Source: a virus
Virus record (IMG/VR): IMGVR_UViG_3300025652_000204
Coordinates: 1-37,703 of that record
Strand: one strand, 5' to 3'
DNA length: 37,703 bases
Made by a program: the position numbers and the translations under genes. Positions 1 to 7,192 of the stretch are shown here, one piece after another. The notes beneath the pieces are model-generated. The model did not search any database and had not been told where the DNA came from. It was given only the letters and a program-made list of their open reading frames with translations. Position 1 is the first letter of the stretch, and each line of letters opens with the position of its first letter.

Positions 1-1286
1 ACGCATTACAAATTCAAATTGATGGTGTTATTCAGAGTGGAAATTATACTTGCTCAGGCAGTCAAGTAACCTTTGATTTTACTCCTAGTGGTAGTTCAGT
101 ATGTAATGGTATTAGACATTTTGGGGTTGGATTATTAACAACAGTTTCAGATGGTGCAGTTACCGAAGCTAAAATTGGTAGTGGTGCAGTTACTTCTAGT
201 AAAATTGCTAGTGGTGTTATTCTTTCAAGATCTAATGCAAACCCATTAATTATAAATGGGTCAATGGATATATCGCAACGATATGGAACAACAGCTACGA
301 CTATTACAGAAGGTTATTCATTAGATAGATGGGAATTTGTAGAAGATACTGATGGCTCTGCAACAGTAGGACAAACTGCAACTGTACCAACTGGTAAAGG
401 TTTTGCTAAATCATTAGATGTGCAAGTAACAGGAACAGACAGTTCTATTTCCGCTTCACAAGATGTACGAATAGTTCAAAAATTTGAAGGTCAAGATTTA
501 CAAGTTTTAAAATATGGAACAAGTGATGCAGAAAAAGTAACTCTTTCTTTTCATGTAAAGTCATCAACAACAGGCACATATTCTGCAACTTTGCGTCATA
601 CTAATACAAGTGGCACAGCTTATGTCAATTCTTTAACTTTTTCTATTAGCTCTGCTAATACATGGGAACAAAAGGTTTTAGTATTTAATGGCAATACAGC
701 ACAAGATATTAGAAACACAAATACAGAAGGGTTACGCTTAGAAATATATTTAGCTGTTGGAAGTAACTTTACAAGTGGTGGAGGTGCTAATGCTAATTCT
801 TGGACAACAGGTAATACAAATAGAGCAAGTGCAAGTAATGTTAATTTAATGACAAGCACAGATAATGATTTTTTCTTAACAGGTGTTCAAATGGAAGTAG
901 GCGAATATACTTCTTCTACTATACCACCTTTTCAACATGAAAGTTATGGAGATAATTTACAAAGATGTATGAGATATTATCAAAACTCTTATAAGTTAGG
1001 AAATAATCTTACAAGCACAACTGGAGTTAATGCAGTTATAGTTACAAGTTGGAATGATGGTAATTGTCCATTTCCAAATATGTTTCCTATTCCTATGAGA
1101 GATGCACCAACAGTAACTTTAAGACCAAGAGGTAGTACAACAACAGGTCAAATTAACAGTAATGGAACAGATAGAAGTGCCACAGCAACAGATGTTTCAG
1201 AAAAAGGAGTTTCATACCTTACAGTTACGAGTGGTACTGCATTAACATATTCTGGTTTTACTTTTGAATTGGAGACAGAGTTATGA
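1..1286 (+). CDS. Tail fibre protein, C-terminal part of the gene that starts at 37583
   Basis: This is the open left end of the fibre gene described at 37583. The frame is open from base 3, upstream of the internal ATG at 264, so 264 should not be taken as the start. The early residues hold a repeated AKIGSGAV/SKIASGV motif, a common phage fibre module. The motif NPLIINGSMDISQRYGT near window position 240 opens a jelly-roll, carbohydrate-binding-like domain (known pattern: NGxmxVaQRGTS), rich in Thr, Ser and Asn up to residue 468. The protein probably contacts the host surface at the tail tip. Its stop overlaps the next start by 4 bases (ATGA), which implies coupled translation. Confidence 0.85.
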   Translation, partial: ALQIQIDGVIQSGNYTCSGSQVTFDFTPSGSSVCNGIRHFGVGLLTTVSDGAVTEAKIGSGAVTSSKIASGVILSRSNANPLIINGSMDISQRYGTTATTITEGYSLDRWEFVEDTDGSATVGQTATVPTGKGFAKSLDVQVTGTDSSISASQDVRIVQKFEGQDLQVLKYGTSDAEKVTLSFHVKSSTTGTYSATLRHTNTSGTAYVNSLTFSISSANTWEQKVLVFNGNTAQDIRNTNTEGLRLEIYLAVGSNFTSGGGANANSWTTGNTNRASASNVNLMTSTDNDFFLTGVQMEVGEYTSSTIPPFQHESYGDNLQRCMRYYQNSYKLGNNLTSTTGVNAVIVTSWNDGNCPFPNMFPIPMRDAPTVTLRPRGSTTTGQINSNGTDRSATATDVSEKGVSYLTVTSGTALTYSGFTFELETEL

Positions 1287-1465
1287 GTAATATAATACAA
1301 AGTGTTAAAAAATTTAATGACCCATACGAGAACAAATTAAATGGTTATATTTTAACTACAACAGACGGCATTATAAAAAATGTACCCCTTTCTGAAGGAA
1401 ACACAGACTATCAAGAAATTCAAGAATGGGTAGCAGATGGTAATACAATACAGGAGGCTGATTAA
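1283..1465 (+). CDS. Small tail-fibre-associated protein
   Basis: A 60-aa protein starting in an ATGA overlap with the fibre gene and ending one base into the next gene. The C-terminal pattern YQEIQEWVADGNTIQEAD resembles the short proteins, often described as tail-fibre assembly or XkdW-like, that follow fibre genes in many phages and carry a Y-x-x-W-x-x-x-GN-x-I/P signature. There is no signal peptide and no membrane segment. A chaperone or assembly role is inferred from family resemblance and position only. Confidence 0.7.
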   Translation: MSNIIQSVKKFNDPYENKLNGYILTTTDGIIKNVPLSEGNTDYQEIQEWVADGNTIQEAD

Positions 1466-1992
1466 TGGCACAGACATTTTTAAATTTAGCACAAGGTGTT
1501 ACAGGAACTTTGCCTACAAGTAATTATACAAGTGGTATTACTATGGCTGACCAGTATAGATTATCTTCCGACATATCTAATTCAAATGGAGATATTACCT
1601 CTAATTTAGAAAGAGTAGATGATGCAACATTTTCTCCAATCGGAACAGGAATGACAGAGAGTTCTGGTATATTTACATTCCCATCAACAGGAATATACAT
1701 GATTACTTCTATTGTATTTTTTGACAATATTTCAAGTGATGCAGATGCACATTTAGTTACTAATGTTTCTAGTGATGGTAGTAATTTTGACCAAATAATG
1801 ATGAATAGTGGTGGTAATTCCTCAGGTAGTAGAATGAAATTTACAACTTCTATGCAATCTTTTGTAGATGTTACTAACACATCAAATTTCAAAGTAAAAT
1901 TTACTACAGAAGATTTAAGTAATTGCACTATAAATGGCTCTTCATCAAAAAACCAAACAGCATTTACTTTTATTCGTTTAGGTGACACATGA
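1465..1992 (+). CDS. C1q/TNF-like jelly-roll fibre protein
   Basis: A 175-aa protein beginning MAQTFLNLAQGVTGTLP, an N-terminus seen on many phage fibre subunits. The middle contains FTFPSTGIYMITSIVFF at about residues 68 to 84, the classic C1q/TNF-type beta-sandwich signature (F-x-P-x-x-G-x-Y-x-I). The C-terminus TAFTFIRLGD matches the last strand of that fold. Such domains trimerise and bind receptors, so this is probably a tail-tip or receptor-binding subunit working with the two larger fibre proteins. It overlaps the upstream gene by one base. Confidence 0.7.
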   Translation: MAQTFLNLAQGVTGTLPTSNYTSGITMADQYRLSSDISNSNGDITSNLERVDDATFSPIGTGMTESSGIFTFPSTGIYMITSIVFFDNISSDADAHLVTNVSSDGSNFDQIMMNSGGNSSGSRMKFTTSMQSFVDVTNTSNFKVKFTTEDLSNCTINGSSSKNQTAFTFIRLGDT

Positions 1993-2036
1993 TTAATCCT
2001 TGTTGCGAAGATGGAAATTGTGTTTGTGGTAAATGA
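1989..2036 (+). CDS. 15-aa cysteine-rich micro-ORF
   Basis: ATG at 1989 overlaps the upstream stop as ATGA, and its TGA (2034 to 2036) overlaps the downstream ATG (2033) in the same way, so it bridges two genes in perfect translational coupling. The product reads MINPCCEDGNCVCGK, with four Cys in a CC-x5-C-x-C arrangement and no hydrophobic segment. It may be a metal-binding peptide or simply a coupling device. There is no independent evidence of expression; the precise overlaps at both ends are the argument for it being real. Confidence 0.45.
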   Translation: MINPCCEDGNCVCGK

Positions 2037-2590
2037 AAACATTATTTATTTTACTTACAGCAATAACTTTTGTTGCTGTTTCAACTGATATTAAAAGTGC
2101 AGACACCAACACAGTTTCATCAACAGTAGTTACTAACAATACACCTCCAACAGCTAATGCTCCTAGTGTTGTAGTTAATAATTCTGATATTTGTAAAACT
2201 GCAACAAGTGGAGCAGTACAAACTCAAATACTAGGAATAGCATCTGGCATTACTATTACAGATGAAAACTGTGAGAGAATTAAACTTGCTCGTAGTTTGT
2301 ATTCAATGGGTATGAAAGTTGCATCTATAAGTTTGCTATGTAATGACGAATATCGTGTTTTTGACAGTATGTTTATGGCAGGAACATATTGCCCTATAAA
2401 TGGATTAATTGGTAATGAAGCTAAAGAAGAATGGTTAAAACCAGAAAATAGAAACCTAATACCTCAAGGTAGTTTTTTATTAAACAAAGAAGTAATTAAA
2501 CCGAAGGAACAAACAAAAAGTGATGAAGAATTTGCGAAGTTTATATTTATGGCTATGGCTATGTATATCGGTTTCCCTATCCTTTTCTAG
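2033..2590 (+). CDS. Exported protein with signal peptide, unknown function
   Basis: A 185-aa protein. Residues 1 to about 23 form a clear signal peptide (MKTLFILLTAITFVAVS then TDIKSA). A Thr/Pro/Val-rich linker follows, then a more structured domain with four Cys (DICKT, DENCER, LLCNDE, TYCPI). The last 17 residues are hydrophobic. I do not recognise a named family. Position between the fibres and the lysis genes suggests a host-envelope or lysogenic-conversion role, or a late virion accessory. The 3' end overlaps the next gene by 71 bases in another frame, so both frames there encode hydrophobic peptide. Confidence 0.7.
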   Translation: MKTLFILLTAITFVAVSTDIKSADTNTVSSTVVTNNTPPTANAPSVVVNNSDICKTATSGAVQTQILGIASGITITDENCERIKLARSLYSMGMKVASISLLCNDEYRVFDSMFMAGTYCPINGLIGNEAKEEWLKPENRNLIPQGSFLLNKEVIKPKEQTKSDEEFAKFIFMAMAMYIGFPILF

Positions 2591-3956
2591 TCATGCTGTT
2601 GATTGTTCAACAGATACAATCGGTTTATGTTCGCCAACAGTAGAAGAAATAATAGACGAAGTTATTACAGAAACAACGGAACATGGTGCTGATGGTATCA
2701 CAATAACGACTACTACAGAAACAACAACTACAACAACCACAGTAACAAACGAGGACTCACTTGACTTGTTAGATGGTAATAATGACTACGTTACGACTTC
2801 AAAAGAAGGCGATATGGACTACGATTGGGGTGGAATTGGTAGTGCATCTATGCCAACAGGCACATATTGTAATGAATTAGGAACGGATAGATGTGCTGAA
2901 ATAACTGATCCTAATTTAACAACATTTGTTCAAACAGTTAATATATCTAAACTTAATATAGAGTATGGTGGTAGAACTAACTATACAATAAAAGTAGATA
3001 AACAAGACAGCCAAGACTCTATCTATATGAAAATTATAGGTCAAGATGGTAACACTAATGTTTTTAGTGGCACAGATGTTTTATCAGCAAGTGGTGTAGC
3101 AAGTGGGTATCAAGCCTATGAAGGTGGATTTGATTTTTCTGGTAGTCTTACAACAATTATTATTGAAGTAGGTGGAAGAGATATAAACCTTGCTGTCGGA
3201 GTTTTATTTGATGATGTTACTGTTAATGTTCTTTACAATGTAATTAACACAATAATAACACAGTCTATCACTTCGGTAGAAATGTTTATTGCGTTAAATA
3301 TAGATACACCAGAGGACATAATAGATGTTGTTGAAGATGTCTTTGAGTCTAATGATGCAATAGATACTGATGAAGGTTTTATTTTAGAGCCAATAGAAAT
3401 TGATGAGCCTACTTATGAAACTGTTGAATTAGAAATAGAAGAAATAGAAATTGCTGAAATAGAAATTGAAGTTGAAATAGAAGCAGAGATTGAAGCAGAA
3501 ATAGAAACTATAGAAGAGCCTGTTGAAGAAACTATTGAAGAAGCTGTTGAAGAAGTAGAAGAACAACCTGTAGAAGAAACAACAGAAGAAACAAAAGAAG
3601 TAGCAGAAGTTAAAGAAGAACAAAAAGAAGAGCCTAAACCAGAGCCTAAAGAAGTTAAGAAAGAAAGCTCTAAAGAAAAAGCTGTCAAAAAAATTATGAA
3701 AAAGATTGATGACAAGCAACGATATGACTCTACTAATCAAATGAAAACATTAATTGTAATGCAAGTATTAGGTAATACTAAAAGTTTCTTTGACTCACAA
3801 AAACAAATTAACGACAGAGTAGGATTTTTTACTAATGCAACACTGCCAGATAGTGTCATTAGCGATAACGATATAGCAAGTTATTTTTTATTTGCAGGAA
3901 GTGATGGATTAATGAATGATATGATAGATAGCCAATGGCAGACGGATTTGGATTAG
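2520..3956 (+). CDS. Large exported protein with acidic repeat domain
   Basis: A 478-aa protein. Residues 1 to 27 are a strong signal peptide with a hydrophobic WLWLCISVSLSFSSHA core ending at AVDC. Residues about 30 to 280 are a beta-rich domain with a Thr-rich patch near 63 to 75 and FSGTD, GGFDFSG and GGRDINLAVG motifs. Residues about 295 to 400 are an extremely Glu-rich, near-repetitive segment (EIE, EEV and VEE units) turning into Lys/Glu/Pro. The rest is a helical tail. ATG 2520 is immediately followed by a second ATG at 2523. I infer a periplasmic or surface protein; the function is unknown. Confidence 0.72.
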   Translation: MMKNLRSLYLWLWLCISVSLSFSSHAVDCSTDTIGLCSPTVEEIIDEVITETTEHGADGITITTTTETTTTTTTVTNEDSLDLLDGNNDYVTTSKEGDMDYDWGGIGSASMPTGTYCNELGTDRCAEITDPNLTTFVQTVNISKLNIEYGGRTNYTIKVDKQDSQDSIYMKIIGQDGNTNVFSGTDVLSASGVASGYQAYEGGFDFSGSLTTIIIEVGGRDINLAVGVLFDDVTVNVLYNVINTIITQSITSVEMFIALNIDTPEDIIDVVEDVFESNDAIDTDEGFILEPIEIDEPTYETVELEIEEIEIAEIEIEVEIEAEIEAEIETIEEPVEETIEEAVEEVEEQPVEETTEETKEVAEVKEEQKEEPKPEPKEVKKESSKEKAVKKIMKKIDDKQRYDSTNQMKTLIVMQVLGNTKSFFDSQKQINDRVGFFTNATLPDSVISDNDIASYFLFAGSDGLMNDMIDSQWQTDLD

Positions 3957-4438
3957 CAATGGCAGAATTAGAATTTGCAGGTGCTAAGTTTCGTGGTGGA
4001 AAAATATTTGTTATTCTCACAGCCTTAACTACTCTTGGTGGTGGTCTATGGGGTGGCTTTGAATTTTACAAAGATTACCTAGACATGAAAGATCAAATAC
4101 AAAACTACACAGCACCAGACCTTAGTGGTTTTGATAAACGATTAGATTTAATTCAACAAGAAACAGAAATGATTACGCAAGAAATGAGTATGATTATTCA
4201 AGAAGTACAGCTTGTTTCTGATGTAGCTAACGAATTAAAAAATGATCTTAGACAAGATGTAAGACGCATTGAAAAGATTGTTAATGATGTAGAACAACAA
4301 GTTAAAGAAGATAGCAGAGAAAACGCAAGAGATTTAAAAGAAGCTATAACTAATATAAAAGATGACATGAAAGCATTAGAAGAAAAAACAGATAAACAAA
4401 TTAAAAAGGCTTTAGATAATCCATTATCTAAAATGTAA
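3935..4438 (+). CDS. Membrane-anchored coiled-coil protein
   Basis: A 167-aa protein with one hydrophobic segment at about residues 24 to 42 (FVILTALTTLGGGLWGG), followed by a long heptad-patterned coiled coil with Glu, Lys, Asp and Ile at regular spacing through the C-terminus. The upstream overlap is 22 bases; a second in-frame ATG at 3959, just after the upstream stop, would give an 8-residue shorter protein and is equally plausible. The layout (cytoplasmic tip, membrane span, long helical rod) resembles holin-like or spanin-like accessories near lysis genes, but no family is recognised. Confidence 0.65.
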   Translation: MADGFGLAMAELEFAGAKFRGGKIFVILTALTTLGGGLWGGFEFYKDYLDMKDQIQNYTAPDLSGFDKRLDLIQQETEMITQEMSMIIQEVQLVSDVANELKNDLRQDVRRIEKIVNDVEQQVKEDSRENARDLKEAITNIKDDMKALEEKTDKQIKKALDNPLSKM

Positions 4439-4440
4439 TT

Positions 4441-4656
4441 ATGTTTAAAATATTTGCCATGATTTGTATGCTTAATGTAGGAGAGTTAGATCAAACACTT
4501 TGTTTCAAGAGTGAAGTACCTTTAAACTTTAATGATAATATAGAATGTAATTTAGCAAAAAACAACTTAGCTAATTATCTTGATGCTGATTTAAAAGAAA
4601 GAAAATTAACAGTCATATTTCAATGTGGCTCACATATAGGTAATACAAATGTCTGA
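4441..4656 (+). CDS. Small hypothetical protein, Cys-containing
   Basis: A 71-aa protein starting two bases after the previous stop. The N-terminal 13 residues (MFKIFAMICMLNV) are hydrophobic but short for a full signal peptide. Four Cys are present (ICM, LCF, ECN, QCG), which would suit a protein that reaches an oxidising compartment. It overlaps the next gene by 8 bases. No family is recognised. Confidence 0.55.
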   Translation: MFKIFAMICMLNVGELDQTLCFKSEVPLNFNDNIECNLAKNNLANYLDADLKERKLTVIFQCGSHIGNTNV

Positions 4657-4843
4657 TTGGGAAAAAGAAATTGCAGAATTAAAAACTGATGTCAAATATA
4701 TAAGAGAAGACGTTAATATCATGCAGAAACAAATTCGTGATATTAATAAAGTATCTAATATGGGTATCGGAGGATTAAAAGTAGCTTTGTTCATCGGAGG
4801 TATTTTAGGAGCAATCTATACGTTCTTTAGATTGATAGAATAA
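4649..4843 (+). CDS. Small coiled-coil protein with C-terminal membrane anchor
   Basis: A 64-aa protein. Residues 1 to 38 form an amphipathic helix or coiled coil (SDWEKEIAELKTDVKYIRED), and residues about 42 to 61 form a Gly-rich transmembrane segment (GLKVALFIGGILGAIYTFF). The organisation matches small hemolysin-XhlA-like lysis accessories, which also pair an N-terminal coiled coil with a C-terminal anchor, but the resemblance is one of architecture only. The next gene starts directly after its stop (TAAATG). Confidence 0.6.
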   Translation: MSDWEKEIAELKTDVKYIREDVNIMQKQIRDINKVSNMGIGGLKVALFIGGILGAIYTFFRLIE

Positions 4844-5548
4844 ATGAAAATATTGTGTATTTCAGATACACATTATCCTTACGCACATCCAGATCATTTA
4901 GAATTTTTAAAGGCTATAAAGTCTAAATATAAATTTGGAGCAAAGGATAAATATGTGCATCTAGGCGATGAGTGTGATTACTCTGCATTGAGCTTTCACG
5001 ACTCTGACCCAGACTTACCAAACAGTACCAAAGAATTAGATTTAGCAAAAGAAGATATACATAAATTAGAAAAAGTATTTCCTAAACTAGATTTGTTAAA
5101 TTCTAATCATGGTTCAATGGTTTATCGTAAACGTAAGTTTCATGGTTTTCCGCAACAAGTTTTAAAAGATTATGCGGATATACTAGAAGTAAATAAAAAA
5201 AATTGGAAGTGGCATGATAGTCTTATTATTAAAGATAAGTTTGGTAGTTATTACTTTACCCATAATATGAACGCTGATTGTTTAAAGTCAGCACAGGCAC
5301 TTAATTATGAGGGATATGTGCAATCACATTATCATTCTCGTTTTGAGTGTAAGTTTTTTAGTAGCCCAGAATCTCTTCGGTGGGGAGCTACAATAGGATG
5401 TTTAATAGACAAAGACTCTCTGGCTTTTGCGTATTCTCGAGTTAACATTAAAAGACCTGTTCTTGGTTGCATGGTTATCATTGATGGTGTTCCACATTTA
5501 GAACCCATGATACTTCGCAAGGGTAACAGGTGGGTAGGTAAACTATGA
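4844..5548 (+). CDS. Calcineurin-like metallophosphoesterase
   Basis: A 234-aa protein. The two-metal site of the family is visible: D8 and H10 (SDTH), D42 (GDECD), N88-H89 (SNHG), H140 (FTHN) and H162/H164 (QSHYHS). This order D-x-H, GD-x-x-D, NH, H, H-x-H matches the calcineurin-like superfamily. Substrates in phages vary (phosphodiester or nucleotide), so the reaction is not assigned further. It sits in the late operon next to a MazG-like small protein and the lysozyme. The start is set by the TAA-ATG junction, and the TGA overlaps the next ATG. Confidence 0.82.
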   Translation: MKILCISDTHYPYAHPDHLEFLKAIKSKYKFGAKDKYVHLGDECDYSALSFHDSDPDLPNSTKELDLAKEDIHKLEKVFPKLDLLNSNHGSMVYRKRKFHGFPQQVLKDYADILEVNKKNWKWHDSLIIKDKFGSYYFTHNMNADCLKSAQALNYEGYVQSHYHSRFECKFFSSPESLRWGATIGCLIDKDSLAFAYSRVNIKRPVLGCMVIIDGVPHLEPMILRKGNRWVGKL

Positions 5549-5778
5549 AAACAAAAGACCCATTAGTACAACGAGTATTAGATAGAATGGCAGACAGATC
5601 GGAGTCTGGTATTAAAAAGTTTGGTGTAACAATGGAAGATGCTGAACAAAGTTTAGAACATTGGATAACAAACACGCAAGAAGAGTTAGCCGATAGTATT
5701 TTGTATCTCGAAAAACTTAAAGAAGAAATTAGGAAAAAAGAAACGTTATGGAATTTGAAACATTGCGAGAAGAAATAA
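5545..5778 (+). CDS. Small MazG-like or conserved phage protein
   Basis: A 77-aa protein starting in an ATGA overlap. The core pattern DRMADRSESGIKKFG..M...........W....QEELADSILYLEKLKEE resembles the short MazG-like or DUF550-like phage proteins, in which the E-E-x-x-D helix would bind metal and nucleotide. At 77 aa it is shorter than a full MazG (about 100 aa per repeat), so catalysis is doubtful. Its 3' end overlaps the lysozyme gene by 31 bases. Confidence 0.6.
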   Translation: MKTKDPLVQRVLDRMADRSESGIKKFGVTMEDAEQSLEHWITNTQEELADSILYLEKLKEEIRKKETLWNLKHCEKK

Positions 5779-6179
5779 AAGAACATGAAGGATATAGGAA
5801 TAAAGTTTACAAAGATACTTTGGGAAAACGTACCATTGGATATGGTCATTTGTGTAGAGATGATGAAAAATGGGAAGACGATAAACAATACGATCATCGA
5901 CACTTGGAAAAAACTTTTGAATATGATTTTTCTATTGCCTATCGTGGTGCTATGTCTTTGCACGATAATTTTGCAGAGTTGCCTAAACCTATTCAAGAAG
6001 TTTTTATAGAAGCGTGCTTTGTTATTGGCACAACAGGCTTTAGCAAATTTAAAAAGACATTAGAATTAATTAACAACAAACAATATACCGAAGCATCCGA
6101 AGAAATTAAAAATTCAAAGTGGTATCGTCAAGTGCCGCAAAGAGTAGAAATGCTTAGTAAGAAATTACAAGATGTTTAA
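5748..6179 (+). CDS. T4-type lysozyme (endolysin)
   Basis: A 143-aa muramidase of the T4 lysozyme family (glycoside hydrolase 24). The catalytic triad is visible: E14 in the EHEG motif, D23 in YKDT and T29 in RTIGYGH, with the same spacing as T4 E11, D20 and T26. It cleaves the MurNAc-GlcNAc bond of peptidoglycan at the end of infection. There is no signal or SAR segment, so release should need a holin, and a 3TM holin lies 88 bases downstream. The start overlaps the upstream gene; a weak AGGA lies upstream. Confidence 0.92.
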   Translation: MEFETLREEIKEHEGYRNKVYKDTLGKRTIGYGHLCRDDEKWEDDKQYDHRHLEKTFEYDFSIAYRGAMSLHDNFAELPKPIQEVFIEACFVIGTTGFSKFKKTLELINNKQYTEASEEIKNSKWYRQVPQRVEMLSKKLQDV

Positions 6180-6273
6180 AACAATATTCATCTTGTTGTT
6201 TGCAACGTTAGTCACAATACAATTAGCGAATTTATTTATTTATTACGAACAAGTAGGTGGAAACATATGTTAA
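6172..6273 (+). CDS. 33-aa single-pass membrane peptide in lysis cassette
   Basis: A short ORF overlapping the lysozyme end by 8 bases and the holin start by 7. The product is one long hydrophobic helix (FKTIFILLFATLVTIQLANLF) followed by IYYEQVGGNIC. Tight overlap with both lysis genes supports translation. It could be a pinholin-type or antiholin-type peptide or a reduced spanin component; the C-terminal Cys is not a lipobox. Unknown function. Confidence 0.5.
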   Translation: MFKTIFILLFATLVTIQLANLFIYYEQVGGNIC

Positions 6274-6650
6274 ATTTATTAATAAAACCATTGTTAGGAG
6301 TAGCAGGCGAAGTTGTTAAGGGTGTTGTAGATACACGCAAAGCAAAAGCTGAACAAAAAGTTACAGAAATAAAAGCTAAAACTTCTTTAATGGAAAAACA
6401 GATTAAAGGAGAAGTTGATTGGGATTTAGAGGCAATTAAAAATACGCAAGATTCATGGAAAGATGAATGGTTAGTTTTGCTTTTTAGCATCCCATTAATT
6501 TTGTCATTCTGTGGAGACTGGGGCAGAGATATTGTTTACAATGGTTTTCAAGCATTAAGTCAAGCACCAGATTGGTACAAATATACTTTAGGTGTAATTG
6601 TATCAGCATCATTTGGTATCAAAGGTGCAACTAAATTTTTCAAAAAATAG
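6267..6650 (+). CDS. Holin, GTA/3TM type
   Basis: A 127-aa protein. The N-terminus (LLIKPLLGVAGEVVKGVVD) is amphipathic, followed by a charged helix (residues 22 to 68) and then the hallmark segment W..EWLVLLFSIPLILSFCGDW (about 69 to 90) plus a second hydrophobic stretch YTLGVIVSASFGIKGATKF at the end. This fits the GTA_holin_3TM family, in which the charged helix precedes the membrane segments. It would open the inner membrane for the lysozyme. It lies directly between the lysozyme and another small membrane peptide. Confidence 0.8.
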   Translation: MLNLLIKPLLGVAGEVVKGVVDTRKAKAEQKVTEIKAKTSLMEKQIKGEVDWDLEAIKNTQDSWKDEWLVLLFSIPLILSFCGDWGRDIVYNGFQALSQAPDWYKYTLGVIVSASFGIKGATKFFKK

Positions 6651-6658
6651 GAGGTAAT

Positions 6659-6778
6659 ATGAAATTATTACAAGACTTATGGAGTCACTTAAAAGAGTGG
6701 TCTGATTGGTCAATGAAAGATTGGATTAAAGCAGGAATTGTTGCGATAATCGTAATCGTAGTGATTGGTGCTATTTAA
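6659..6778 (+). CDS. 39-aa membrane peptide
   Basis: An ORF with a strong ribosome site (AGGAGG at 6650 to 6655). The product has a Trp-rich amphipathic N-terminus (LWSHLKEWSDWSMKDW) followed by a transmembrane helix (AGIVAIIVIVVIGAI). The good SD, the tight spacing after the holin and the clear membrane topology support it. It is probably part of the lysis module, perhaps a holin regulator; that role is inferred. Confidence 0.65.
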   Translation: MKLLQDLWSHLKEWSDWSMKDWIKAGIVAIIVIVVIGAI

Positions 6779-6781
6779 TTA

Positions 6782-7039
6782 ATGGCAGATCCAAGATTAA
6801 AAAGAGCAGGAGTAAGTAATTTTAATAAACCTAAAAGAACTCCATCGCATCCTAAAAAATCTCACATTGTTGTTGCCAAAGAGGGTAGTAAAATAAAAAC
6901 TATCCGCTTTGGTCAGCAAGGTGTGTCTGGAGACAAAAAAAATACGCCAAGAAGAAAATCTTTTATGGCTAGACATCGTAAAAATATTAACAAAGGTAAA
7001 ATGTCTGCGGCTTATTGGTCTGCACGTACAAAATGGTAG
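6782..7039 (+). CDS. Conserved basic phage protein (DUF6321-like)
   Basis: An 85-aa, strongly basic protein. It shows the conserved run of motifs KRTPSHPKKSHIVVAKEG, IRFGQQGVSG, SFMARHRKNI and KMSAAYWS..TKW, which recurs as a small conserved protein in many marine phages. The biochemical role is unknown; the charge suggests nucleic-acid binding. It starts four bases after the previous stop (TAATTAATGG) and belongs to the late operon. Confidence 0.7.
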   Translation: MADPRLKRAGVSNFNKPKRTPSHPKKSHIVVAKEGSKIKTIRFGQQGVSGDKKNTPRRKSFMARHRKNINKGKMSAAYWSARTKW

Positions 7040-7045
7040 GGGTAT

Positions 7046-7192
7046 ATGTCACTATATAGAAATATAAATAAACGTAAAAAAGCAGGAAAAAGTAGAAGTA
7101 AGAAGAACAGTACAATTAGCCCAGAGGCTTACGCTAATATGAAAGCAGGATTTCCAAAAAAGAAAAAGAAAAAGAGTAAAAAGAAAAAGTAG
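7046..7192 (+). CDS. 48-aa Lys-rich phage protein
   Basis: A short ORF after the DUF6321-like gene with an AGGGG element 7 bases before its ATG. The product begins MSLYRNINKRKKAGKSRSKK, has a middle STISPEAYANMKAGFPKK segment and ends in a polylysine tail. The non-repetitive middle suggests a real protein, possibly DNA-condensing. The last base of its TAG is the first base of the GTG start that follows. Confidence 0.6.
   Translation: MSLYRNINKRKKAGKSRSKKNSTISPEAYANMKAGFPKKKKKKSKKKK

Noticed and set aside
264-1286. Fibre gene starting at ATG 264
   Set aside because: The frame is open upstream to the window edge and continues in phase from 37583, so 264 is an internal Met.
3429-3740. Minus-strand ORF coding for a protein made almost only of Phe, Tyr, Asn and Leu
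   Set aside because: It is the antisense reading of the Glu/Lys-rich repeat in the exported protein gene; the odd composition follows from GAA codons read backwards.
5478-5996. Minus-strand 172-aa hydrophobic ORF
   Set aside because: It lies antisense to the small MazG-like gene and the lysozyme, which have clear family motifs; no ribosome site or coupling supports it.
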